Of a stretch of DNA of 64,000 nt, positions 40,701 through 47,744 are shown in pieces. Origin of the DNA: Proteus vulgaris. GTDB lineage: Bacteria > Pseudomonadota > Gammaproteobacteria > Enterobacterales > Enterobacteriaceae. A program made the position numbers and the translations under genes. The notes below the pieces were generated by a model that did not search any database, had not been told where the DNA came from, and saw only the letters and a list, made by a program, of their open reading frames with translations. Position 1 is the stretch's first letter. Each line of letters opens with the position of its first letter. The stretch spans positions 121,592 to 185,591 of the forward strand of contig NZ_CP137921.1 of NCBI RefSeq assembly GCF_033708015.1. Direction: 5' to 3'.

Positions 40701-42002
40701 AGCTCATCAGTCAATCAGTCACTCGGTTATGACGCGGTTGGCCGCATCACCTCTGCTGAGGGGATCTATGGCGTTTTGGGCTATGGCTATGACGCCACCG
40801 GCAACAGGACCTCGATCACGACCGATGGCCTGAGCCAAAGCTACACCATCAACTACATGAACAACTGGTTGGTGAAGGCCGGGCAAACCTCCAGAAGCTA
40901 TGACGCCAATGGCAACCTGACGAAGCAGGGGGCGGATACCTTCACCTATGACAGCCAGAACCGGCTGGTGGCCGCAACGGTCGCGGGAGTGACTGTAAGC
41001 TACACATACAACCATCTGGATCAGCGTGTAACCAAGACCCTAAACGGGCATACCCGGCTGCTGGTTTACGACCTGGCAGGAAACCTCATCGAGGAGCTGG
41101 ACGCGGCCACTGGAGACGTGCTGGCGGAGTACATCTGGCTCGATGGGACACCCTTGGGCTTTGTTCAGTCAGGACAGACCTACCAAGTCCACGTCGATCA
41201 CCTGGGCACCCCGAAGGCACTGACCGACGTCAGCGGCCAAGTCGTTTGGAAGGCGAGCTACAGCCCGTTCGGTAAGGCCAGCATCATCATCCAGGGGCCA
41301 ACCTTCAACCTGCGATTCCCAGGACAGTATTACGACGCGGAGACCGGGTTCCACTACAACTGGCGGCGTTACTACGACCCAGCGACCGGGCGGTACATTA
41401 CCAGCGACCCTCTTGGCCTGATCGATGGAGTAAACACCTACGGGTATGTGCATGGAAACCCTATGTCCAATACCGACCCGACGGGTGAATTTGCGTTTGT
41501 TGGTGCAGGTATTGGAGCTGGGTTGGAGCTACTTAGCCAACTAATCGAAAATAATGGGAGTTGGAAATGTGTTAGTTGGTCAAAAGTTGGAATCGCCGGA
41601 GCGATTGGGGCTATAGGTGGCGGCTGGGCGTCAGGAGTTTTCAGACATGCCAGCTCCGGTAAATCGTGGTTCAAATTAAGCCAAAAATGGAGCAATGTCT
41701 CACCCAGAGTAAGGAAAGTTCAAGGGGTTCCACGAGGTAATGAGCTTCACCATTGGGCTATTCAGAGAAATGGCAAGTTTGGCAAATATGTTCCTGACTC
41801 AATAAAAAACCATCCTTGGAACTTGAAGTCCATTCCAAGAGATATTCACCAAAACATTCACGGCAATGGACCTACCCCATATAGCGCATTTGGTCGTTGG
41901 TGGCACGGGACGCCTGAATGGGCAAAAGTAGCTCAAGCCTCTCCTGTTAGTGGTGGTTTAGCTGATTCAATAAATGATGAGGGATGCGGTTGTGCAAATT
42001 GA
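37749..42002 (+). CDS. rhs: Secreted Rhs-repeat protein with HNH-like toxin tip
   Basis: 1417 residues from ATG 37749 (GGAG at 37738-37741). A Sec-type signal peptide (MRNLRSLAVVVLATLPCVAFA) is unusual, since most enterobacterial Rhs toxins lack one and leave by type VI secretion. YD repeats fill about 150-1100 (for example YDARGRLVSSTGPEGTTVYNYD). The core ends with DPLGLIDGVNTYGYVHGNPM near 1220-1240. The last 170 residues form a variable tip of lower GC, with GNELHHWAIQ and NHPWNLKSIPRDIHQNIHG, matching HNH/LHH-type nuclease toxins. The next gene overlaps its end and is presumably the immunity gene. IncC plasmids are known to carry alternative rhs genes. Confidence 0.88.
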   Translation: MRSRPSLLLMRNLRSLAVVVLATLPCVAFAQWRVVAVSTEVDKMRFNTIIDAHSFMKNYRSGEEQGKGTPVGDALYPVASYGDGRYVSRICFKYLGATGDYDPTTCTGDPATVYWRSTYVLPGEMDKTPFLDRDLGLPTTTMCVGNPIHLGTGNKFQAELDYQSGGSDPFTFTRYYNSHLPDEELGGWRHTYSRSVEVNASKYGENMVVLHRPEGQQLAFYNSSSVWVPTWKTDDTLTKDATGWRYTQSDGVVEAYDETGRLTGIEKPNGNHITLSYLNGELSSITDGFGRTIQFQYQDGRMVSVTDPAGGSIQYQYNSAGKLAEVIYQDNTSRSYLYDDPNAPGLLSGLVDENGNRFATWGYDTQGRAVLSEHAGGAEKTQVSYNADGSVSVTNALGHVQRYTYSRHNGMLKPDVVEGAPCTGFVGGKETYVYDSKGLVSSITDRAGQKRTFTHNDRGLETTQIDQDGGKVTTDWLPSKSLPAKITEPTRITELTYDTHLRVISRKVTDRSSGASRTWTYTYAPVGTGKPSLLASVDGPRTDVSDVTTFDYDDQGNLIRTTNALGQVTQFGDYDANGRAGTIQGVNGVTQTLTYDARGRLVSSTGPEGTTVYNYDAVGLLSSLTKPNGATVSYEYDAAHRLVAETDAQGNRRELELNDLGNPVEERLLDALGQTRWIERRIFNEVGWLSSVSDAYSNQSSFSYDVVANLIQETSPSGNTHSYKYDGFHHRTQTTDPLGKVTQVLYKDTGDVYRVSDPRSRLTYYSYNGFGEVTQVRSPDTGTTDITYDEAGNVATRKTAKGQTTSYSYDALNRIIETSSDVAGESPILYGYDEATSPYGIGRLTSVDDGNGVRRFGYTPEGWLAYETWETHGQSLTTQYQYDGAGLVTKITYPSGREVSYTRDSAGDVIEVTTTQAGTTTNLASQIERAPFGPVTSMVRGNGISESRTLDLDYRVTGIDAARVHSLVYRYTPDSLISAIDDNLSSSVNQSLGYDAVGRITSAEGIYGVLGYGYDATGNRTSITTDGLSQSYTINYMNNWLVKAGQTSRSYDANGNLTKQGADTFTYDSQNRLVAATVAGVTVSYTYNHLDQRVTKTLNGHTRLLVYDLAGNLIEELDAATGDVLAEYIWLDGTPLGFVQSGQTYQVHVDHLGTPKALTDVSGQVVWKASYSPFGKASIIIQGPTFNLRFPGQYYDAETGFHYNWRRYYDPATGRYITSDPLGLIDGVNTYGYVHGNPMSNTDPTGEFAFVGAGIGAGLELLSQLIENNGSWKCVSWSKVGIAGAIGAIGGGWASGVFRHASSGKSWFKLSQKWSNVSPRVRKVQGVPRGNELHHWAIQRNGKFGKYVPDSIKNHPWNLKSIPRDIHQNIHGNGPTPYSAFGRWWHGTPEWAKVAQASPVSGGLADSINDEGCGCAN

Positions 42003-42414
42003 ATTTCCAGCGCTGCTTGTGAGCAGCAAGAAAAGGTCGCTCTTCGTAGTGGCATCAGAATCCGAGTTCGGGAAATGTACTATTCAGTCTTTGAGGAACG
42101 GTTATTTTGAGCTGATGGACATTTATGATTCGGAAGGTCGTCACTACAAAATAGACGAGGTTGCGAGCTACAAGCCGCTAAGTCCATTCTGGTACTGGCC
42201 TGTAGAAATTGTGATGTATGGTTCTCGACTGTTTAAGGCTAATTTCAATGCTGTTCTTATCTCTAATCTGGATTGCAAGGAGTTAAAATCTGAACTTTGT
42301 GATTTGGCTAAAAAGTACAGAAGTAATTTGGATTCCGGCGTCGGAATTGAAAAGATTATGGAGGAAATGGAGTCTGCCAGAACAATTAAAGAATTGATAA
42401 AGGTTTTTGGCTAG
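41974..42414 (+). CDS. Presumed immunity protein for the Rhs tip
   Basis: At most 146 residues; ATG 41974 and 41977 and GTG 41992 all lie inside the end of rhs. The 11 to 29-nt overlap implies translational coupling. The protein is small, acidic in part, with no signal peptide, as expected of a cytoplasmic immunity protein. I see no known immunity family. The call rests on position and on lower GC shared with the tip. Confidence 0.65.
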   Translation: MMRDAVVQIEFPALLVSSKKRSLFVVASESEFGKCTIQSLRNGYFELMDIYDSEGRHYKIDEVASYKPLSPFWYWPVEIVMYGSRLFKANFNAVLISNLDCKELKSELCDLAKKYRSNLDSGVGIEKIMEEMESARTIKELIKVFG

Positions 42415-42445
42415 TTATTCATTGAATACGCTGGTGTTAGTCTAG

Positions 42446-42484
42446 CTAACCGACGCCAGCGGCCAAGTGTTTGGAAGGCGAGCC
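42446..42484 (+). pseudogene. Orphan scrap of Rhs core
   Basis: CTAACCGACGCCAGCGGCCA and the bases after it match 41220-41259 in the Rhs core (CTGACCGACGTCAGCGGCCA...) over 39 bases with three substitutions and one deletion. It marks a displaced older core/tip junction after the immunity gene. Confidence 0.75.
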
Positions 42485-42584
42485 ATCATAGAGTCAGTAG
42501 AGAGAGATACTTTTGGAAATCAATAGTATTATGATTGGTACAAATGAGTTGTAGCTCCATATTTTAAAGGGGGATTTCAGAGAA

Positions 42585-43037
42585 ATGAAGAATAAGAAGG
42601 TAATAACTTTGATAATGGCCGCAGCCGCATCATGCTCGTCAGTCTACGCCGCGACATTACCGACCAGTGAGGTAGACGCATACATACTTGCGATGAACAC
42701 CATGTCACCTATCACTGCAAAGTACACCATCCAGTACAAGCAAGCGGTTGAGCAGAAATGCAATACAGCCCTGAGCGTTGAGCAGCTCAACTCAAAGGCA
42801 TTCACCAATGTTGTCCAGGCAATGGTGAGTAGTGAGACCGTCGATAGAATGGGGCTTGATGCTGCTGGTGGATCACTCCAGGATACCCTGTCTGTGATCG
42901 GCAAGAACGTCACATGCAGTGACCTGAACGCGCCATTTAAAGCACTCTTGGATGATAAGGACTTCACCAGAAAGCATCAGCACCTATCGAAGGTGCTGCA
43001 TACTTGGAATGAAGTTGTTTCTCAAAGCAAACCCTGA
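42585..43037 (+). CDS. Exported hypothetical protein
   Basis: 150 residues with a clear signal peptide (MKNKKVITLIMAAAASCSSVYA). ATG 42585 has AAAGGGGG at 42567-42574. The mature part has two cysteines (CNTALS, TCSDL) that could form a disulfide in the periplasm. It lies just after the rhs cluster. I do not recognise it; a role in envelope or in Rhs export is only a guess. Confidence 0.7.
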   Translation: MKNKKVITLIMAAAASCSSVYAATLPTSEVDAYILAMNTMSPITAKYTIQYKQAVEQKCNTALSVEQLNSKAFTNVVQAMVSSETVDRMGLDAAGGSLQDTLSVIGKNVTCSDLNAPFKALLDDKDFTRKHQHLSKVLHTWNEVVSQSKP

Positions 43038-43042
43038 GTAAC

Positions 43043-43072
43043 AAAAAGGAGCCTAACTGGCTCCTTTTTTAA
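43043..43072. terminator. Bidirectional terminator
   Basis: AAAAAGGAGCC and GGCTCCTTTTTT pair around the loop TAACT. It lies between convergent genes ending at 43037 and 43053 and serves both. Confidence 0.85.
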
Positions 43073-43655
43073 TGGGGATGATGTTACGTTCGTGGACGTT
43101 ATTTTCACTCGGGATATGTAACGTTGAAAAAGGCGTACCGACAAGAGAGTGGTCACATAGCTCTCCATAATAGATGAGCGACAAAATCTCTTGCTCGTTG
43201 ATTTTTCCCACCTTAAAAAGGTAATTGATTATTGCTGTATCCAGTAGGTCGTGACACCCATTAAGCAGATCCACGATATTGGCCGCAGCTTCATTTTCCT
43301 CTCCGTCATCTCGACCGGCTAATACTGATTCAACCCAAGCCTCAAGGCTCGGATGTCCCTCAGCGAGCTCTATTTGACGGCACTCGTTCTCGATCAACCC
43401 TGTGATTGCTTCGTTGAGCGTTCCGCCATAAGTCGGCATGTTGAGAACAACTCCAAATCCGGGGATTTCTTTTTGGATTGGCTTCGCATCCTTGGGAGCT
43501 GATTTCAGCCACAGGAAAAACCAGATCCCAGAGCTTATGTCTTCCGGCTTGACCTGGTTGGCCGCAAGGAATTTGGAAACCTCGTTACAGATGATGCCAT
43601 CTGGCGCTGCCATCTCGTAAATACCCGCCATCAGATCTTCAAGGCTCTTATACAT
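43053..43655 (-). CDS. Hypothetical protein
   Basis: 200 residues if the ATG at 43655 is used (MYKSLEDLMAGIYEM); an upstream ATG at 43715 gives 220. Mostly helical and acidic, no signal peptide or membrane segment. It is divergent from the gene at 43917, with an AT-rich palindromic region between them that resembles the kfrA upstream region. Not recognised. Confidence 0.6.
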   Translation of the reverse strand: MYKSLEDLMAGIYEMAAPDGIICNEVSKFLAANQVKPEDISSGIWFFLWLKSAPKDAKPIQKEIPGFGVVLNMPTYGGTLNEAITGLIENECRQIELAEGHPSLEAWVESVLAGRDDGEENEAAANIVDLLNGCHDLLDTAIINYLFKVGKINEQEILSLIYYGELCDHSLVGTPFSTLHIPSENNVHERNIIPIKKGAS

Positions 43656-43761
43656 ATTATCTCTCGCACCTGTACATGATGTTTTCACTATCGTTGTTAA
43701 GCGTTTTTTCAGCAAGTATGTTCCAGCGAGACATCTTATACCATTCCATCTAAATCTGTAA

Positions 43762-43799
43762 AATTACCGTATTACCGTAATTATGATAATTACGGTAAA
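43762..43799. promoter_or_regulatory. ATTACCGTA repeats shared with the kfrA upstream region
   Basis: AATTACCGTATTACCGTAAT (43762-43781) continues into TTATGATAATTACGGTAA, so that TTACCGTAATTAT and ATAATTACGGTAA form a 13-bp-arm palindrome around a G at 43785. A 23-bp stretch (43762-43784) recurs with one difference at 48719-48741 before kfrA. Probably an operator for KfrA. Confidence 0.6.
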
Positions 43800-43916
43800 T
43801 AAATTTAAGTTCTTCTTGCTGTTGTTCTACTTATTAAAATGTATCTTTGAAAAAGTAGAGTTTTTGGAATAGGATAGGTGGTGCTGAATGCCCACTTTTT
43901 ACAAGGAGCGCGACCA

Positions 43917-44198
43917 GTGATTTTTGATGTAAGAGCGACCTTTGAAGTGGCACTCCAGACGGACACCCACCTGGTACTTATCGATCTGGATCAGGGAGCA
44001 TCAGTTACGAACGATGCTGATGCAGTGATCGCCTGGTTGGCCGCAAACCTCGAAGGTGGAATTGGAAAACGTAAGGTGTACTACCGGGACACCGATGGAC
44101 GCTTTGATGAGCTCAAGGTTAATGCCGGTGCTTTTGCCGGATTTGCACCTTGTAGCGAAGGCCAGCAGACCACCTTGGCTGGGATGCTCGGCCAGTAA
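43917..44198 (+). CDS. Hypothetical protein
   Basis: 93 residues from GTG 43917, chosen because AAGGAG (43903-43908) lies at the right distance; upstream in-frame starts have no such site. The protein is compact and acidic with no recognised motif. It starts a run of closely spaced genes on the plus strand (to 47408). Confidence 0.6.
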   Translation: MIFDVRATFEVALQTDTHLVLIDLDQGASVTNDADAVIAWLAANLEGGIGKRKVYYRDTDGRFDELKVNAGAFAGFAPCSEGQQTTLAGMLGQ

Positions 44199-44216
44199 CT
44201 TTGTGTGGAGAACTCG

Positions 44217-44504
44217 ATGTTAAACAAAAACAAATTTGAGAAAGTTTTAAAGAGAATCCTCGATAAGAACTTTGAGCGCTGCTCTATTTGCAGGAAACCA
44301 TTCCCTGGACCGTGCCATACTTTTGCTGGTTTGGATTCGGACAATAAAGTTCAGAACGTAGGTTCTTGCTGTCGGACCAGTATTGTGGACTTGCGGCATG
44401 GAGGTGTGTATACGACCGCTCCTGTAGATACTCAAGAGGGGCAAAGTCAGGCGCGTGAGCTACTCGCAACACATCCTTGTAAGGGGATGATGGGACATGC
44501 TTAG
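44217..44504 (+). CDS. Small cysteine-rich (zinc-ribbon-like) protein
   Basis: 95 residues from ATG 44217 (GGAG at 44207). CSICRKPFPGPCHTFAG and VGSCCRTSIVD give five or six Cys plus a His, as in a zinc ribbon. It overlaps the next gene by 8 nt. Unknown function. Confidence 0.6.
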   Translation: MLNKNKFEKVLKRILDKNFERCSICRKPFPGPCHTFAGLDSDNKVQNVGSCCRTSIVDLRHGGVYTTAPVDTQEGQSQARELLATHPCKGMMGHA

Positions 44505-45033
44505 CAAAAAAGTCTTTTTCATTAGTCAAGCGGAGGCCGAAAGACTGGAGCCGGTTCCCGGTGCGGCCATGATCTCCATAACTGACCCAGACAAGTCCCC
44601 TGCCGCTCTCGGACAGTGGGGGCAGTTGTACCGCGATAGCTTCTATGACGGCGGCTATTCTGAGAACACCATCCACACGATGAAGGCAGCGTTCCGGATG
44701 AATTACGCCTCTTACATTGACTCATCCCAGGCTGAAAAGCTGTCCACCTTCCTGGATGGATTGGTTGGTAGCGGTATCGATCAGATCTTCGTTCATTGCT
44801 ATTACGGAGAATCCAGAAGTGGCGCGGTAGCGCTGTACCTCCAGAACAAACATGGATTCACTCCGAATAAGCCGATCACCAAGCCCAACCGAACAGTTTA
44901 CGAATTGCTGTGCAATCCAACCAAGTTTGAACCACTGATGCAAAGCTACGAAACGCAACATATGGAGGAGGAACTACCTCTTCACCTCAAAATATGGGAT
45001 TTTCTTCTCGTTGCGGTCGGGCTTAGGAGGTAA
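44497..45033 (+). CDS. Cysteine-dependent phosphatase-like protein
   Basis: 178 residues. IFVHCYYGESRSGAVALYL (about 96-114) is the H-C-x5-R-S/T P-loop of protein tyrosine / dual-specificity phosphatases, and FVHC is followed by the helix expected. A possible general-acid Asp lies in the loop around DPDKSP (about 29-34). It is short for the family but has the whole active site. A substrate on a conjugative plasmid is unknown. It sits directly before the recombinase gene. Confidence 0.75.
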   Translation: MLSKKVFFISQAEAERLEPVPGAAMISITDPDKSPAALGQWGQLYRDSFYDGGYSENTIHTMKAAFRMNYASYIDSSQAEKLSTFLDGLVGSGIDQIFVHCYYGESRSGAVALYLQNKHGFTPNKPITKPNRTVYELLCNPTKFEPLMQSYETQHMEEELPLHLKIWDFLLVAVGLRR

Positions 45034-45035
45034 CT

Positions 45036-46046
45036 TTGCACGACACAAACAATGACAAGGAAGAGCTAGTTTCACATGCGAAAGTAAATGTTCCGGCAGA
45101 ACAAAGCATTCGCGGTGAACTGTTGCCGTCATCGAGCTCGCTCCGGAACATCCAGGACAACCCCGCCGTCGCCTATCTGGTGAGCCTCGGGTCAAAGCGA
45201 AGCAGGCAGACCATGAGCTCATTCCTCAACATTGTCGCCAAGATGATCGGGTTTCAGAACCTTCGTGACTGTGCATGGAGCTCAATGAGGCGGCACCACA
45301 TATTGGCGGTGCTGGAAATGCTGGGGGATGCAGGGAAGGCTCCGGCAACGATCAACACCTACCTGTCAGCGCTCAAAGGGGTGGCTCTTGAAGCCTGGAC
45401 GATGAAGCAAATTGATACGGATAGCTTCCAGCACATTAAGCAAGTCCGTTCAGTACGTGGATCTCGACTTCCTAAAGGGCGGGCACTTGAACGCCATGAG
45501 ATTCGCAGCCTCTTTTTCACATGTGAAAGTGATTCAAGCGCCAAAGGGCTTCGGGATGCGGCCATTCTCGGGGTGCTCCTCGGGTGTGGCTTGCGCCGCT
45601 CGGAAATCGTTGCGCTGGACATGGGAAGCATGATCTACAAGGACCGCGCTCTCAAGGTTCTTGGCAAGGGCAACAAAGAGAGAATGGCGTATGTGCCTGG
45701 TGGCGCATGGAAAAGACTGGATAAGTGGGTTGAAGAGGTTCGAGGAACGCATGAAGGGCCTTTATTCCCGAGGATCAGGCGGTTTGATGATGTGACTGGA
45801 GAGCGGATGTCGGATCAGGCCATCTACCACATCTTGGAGACCAGAAGAGTTGAAGCCGGTCTGGAGATGTTTGCGCCCCATGACCTGCGACGCACCTTTG
45901 CCTCCTCGATGCTGGATAACGGTGAGGATATTGTGACCGTGAAGGACGCAATGGGCCACTCAAGCATTGCAACTACCCAGAAATATGACAGACGCGGCGA
46001 TGAGCGTTTGAAGAGAGCGAGCCAACGCCTCGATATAGCGGATTAA
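45036..46046 (+). CDS. int: Tyrosine recombinase / integrase
   Basis: 336 residues from TTG 45036 with AGGAGG at 45025-45030. Catalytic residues: Arg in GCGLRRSEIVALD (about 190), HxxR in APHDLRRTFASS (about 281-284), His in AMGHSSIATT and Tyr in QKYDRRGDE (about 318). The N-terminal SAM-like domain is near 55-140. XerC/D-like in architecture. Which site it acts on is unknown; candidates are discussed in the findings. Two CACATGTG-type palindromes lie inside the gene. Confidence 0.9.
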   Translation: MHDTNNDKEELVSHAKVNVPAEQSIRGELLPSSSSLRNIQDNPAVAYLVSLGSKRSRQTMSSFLNIVAKMIGFQNLRDCAWSSMRRHHILAVLEMLGDAGKAPATINTYLSALKGVALEAWTMKQIDTDSFQHIKQVRSVRGSRLPKGRALERHEIRSLFFTCESDSSAKGLRDAAILGVLLGCGLRRSEIVALDMGSMIYKDRALKVLGKGNKERMAYVPGGAWKRLDKWVEEVRGTHEGPLFPRIRRFDDVTGERMSDQAIYHILETRRVEAGLEMFAPHDLRRTFASSMLDNGEDIVTVKDAMGHSSIATTQKYDRRGDERLKRASQRLDIAD

Positions 46047-46050
46047 CAGC

Positions 46051-46920
46051 ATGAATGATGAAGAACTCGAACTTGCCAGAGCCGAAGCCATGAAAGCCGA
46101 TAGGTGCTTTTCAAAAGGACGGCTCAGGGACGAATTTCGGATGAAGCCTAAGCCAGGAGTAGAGCCAGTTTCGTTCTACAAAAACGGGTATGGTGGCCAA
46201 TTTGGAGTGTACCGGATAGCAGATTGCCAACCAATGCGGAGAAGGGGTTGTTCACCGGCATCACAAAAGCAAATAAGGGCGCAATCCATCCTTTCGGTCA
46301 AGGCAAGAATGCGTAGCAACCTGGCAAAGGCCTCTGTCATGGCACAAAGGTGGGTCGCTCTGGAACCTCTGGTTCTCGATACCGAGACGACCGGACTTGG
46401 TGAAAGAGACCAGGTGATCGAGCTGGCTGTTACTGACATCAGAGGCGCGGTTCTCCTCTGCACCAGATTACGGCCAACCGTGGAAATAGACCCTCAGGCA
46501 ATGGGTGTTCATGGCATCACCGAGACTGAGCTGTCGAATGAGCCTACGTGGACTCAAGTTGCGCCAGCTCTCGCCCGGCTTTTGTCGGGCCGTCATCTGG
46601 TGATATTTAACTCCAGTTTCGACAGTAGGATGTTGAGGCAAACAGCCAGTGCATTTGGAGACCAACTCTCTTGGTGGCAAGAGCAGAACTGTCTGTGCGC
46701 GATGAAGCTGGCGGCTGATGCCTTTGGCTCAACCAACCGGCACGGCACAATCTCACTTGCGGATGCCACCTGCGAGGCAGGTGTGAGCTGGAAAGGTCGA
46801 GCCCATTCAGCAGCGACCGACGCTATTGCCACCGCCGACTTGGTGACAGAGATAGCCAAAGTCCAACGTGACCTCGTGGTCCAGCTCCAGGAGCTTCAAA
46901 GCAAAGGTAATTTGGAATGA
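46051..46920 (+). CDS. DnaQ-like 3'-5' exonuclease
   Basis: 289 residues. The DEDDh fold starts near residue 108: VLDTETTGLGERDQVIELAV (ExoI, D and E), HLVIFNSSFDSRML (ExoII, D) and HSAATDAIATADL (ExoIII, H and D). The first 100 residues are basic and unrecognised. It begins 4 nt after int and overlaps the next gene by 4 nt, so it is part of the same operon. It may process DNA ends during plasmid transfer or recombination. Confidence 0.85.
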   Translation: MNDEELELARAEAMKADRCFSKGRLRDEFRMKPKPGVEPVSFYKNGYGGQFGVYRIADCQPMRRRGCSPASQKQIRAQSILSVKARMRSNLAKASVMAQRWVALEPLVLDTETTGLGERDQVIELAVTDIRGAVLLCTRLRPTVEIDPQAMGVHGITETELSNEPTWTQVAPALARLLSGRHLVIFNSSFDSRMLRQTASAFGDQLSWWQEQNCLCAMKLAADAFGSTNRHGTISLADATCEAGVSWKGRAHSAATDAIATADLVTEIAKVQRDLVVQLQELQSKGNLE

Positions 46921-47408
46921 CAGAACAATCCTACGGCGAAAGTCTCAAATTTTTCTCAGACTGGCAGAAGGACCCCGCGAAACGCACCGGCCTGAATGTG
47001 CAACACACGCTAACCAGAGGTGAATATCCTACGGTCAGCATCGAGATTGCGCCGATCAGGGCATCGGGGTCCAGCCCAGACTGGAAAAGCAAGATCACGG
47101 TGCAGCTCACTCGCGGCGAACTGACGGCGTTTTGCAGCGTTCTCTTTGGTTTGCGTAGCAAGGCTGAGGGTTCCTATCACGGCGACGCGAAGAATAAGAG
47201 CTTTGCGGTTTACAACAACGGCAAGGCCGGTGTTGCGATCATCCTTAGTGAGCGAGGAAACCAGCTCCAGAATTTCATCAATGATGACGACCGAATGGAG
47301 CTCGCAGTCTTCGCAGTTCGCCAGCTTTCCAACGCATGGAAAGTTACCCCTTCTGATGCCATCGCGCTGCTACGCCAATCAGCGTGGATGGACCGAAATT
47401 TGTCCTAA
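46917..47408 (+). CDS. Hypothetical protein, last gene of the int-exo operon
   Basis: 163 residues, overlapping the exonuclease stop by 4 nt. No signal peptide or membrane segment. A TVQLTRGELTAFCSVLFGL stretch lies near 59-77. Not recognised. The operon context suggests a role with the exonuclease. Confidence 0.65.
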   Translation: MTEQSYGESLKFFSDWQKDPAKRTGLNVQHTLTRGEYPTVSIEIAPIRASGSSPDWKSKITVQLTRGELTAFCSVLFGLRSKAEGSYHGDAKNKSFAVYNNGKAGVAIILSERGNQLQNFINDDDRMELAVFAVRQLSNAWKVTPSDAIALLRQSAWMDRNLS

Positions 47409-47453
47409 TCGAGCAAATCTAGGCACTCTAAAAGTCGTCCTATAACCACAAAG

Positions 47454-47687
47454 TTAGACCATCATGCAAAGTGGGGTATAGAGGGTGCCAGCCCCACCCC
47501 AGCAGTCCCCCTCAGCCACATTTCTGGCTTGCCCCGCGCTTTTCTTCTTTCTCTCTTTTTCTCTCTTTTTCTCTCTTTTTCTCTCTCTTTCTCAATCTAA
47601 TCTCACACACGAAGGTCAAACAGGGCACCCGCCGACGCGAAGCGGAGGCGTATTCTTGCCCCTCCCCCTCGTTGCATGATGGTCTAA
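47454..47687. repeat. 16-bp perfect inverted repeat around a pyrimidine tract
   Basis: TTAGACCATCATGCAA (47454-47469) and TTGCATGATGGTCTAA (47672-47687) bracket a gene-free segment. Inside, 47541-47594 is almost pure T and C with TCTCTTTTT repeated about four times. The intergenic region 47409-47744 holds no gene I can support. Confidence 0.7.
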
Positions 47688-47744
47688 ATCTGTCTACTAT
47701 GTAACCAATGAACTGTTAGAACAAACCCACACATAGGCGGCAGC

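Noticed and set aside
47541..47594. The TCTCTTTTT repeats as a CRISPR or iteron array
   Set aside because: The units are adjacent, with no spacers or conserved iteron sequence; it is a simple pyrimidine tract.
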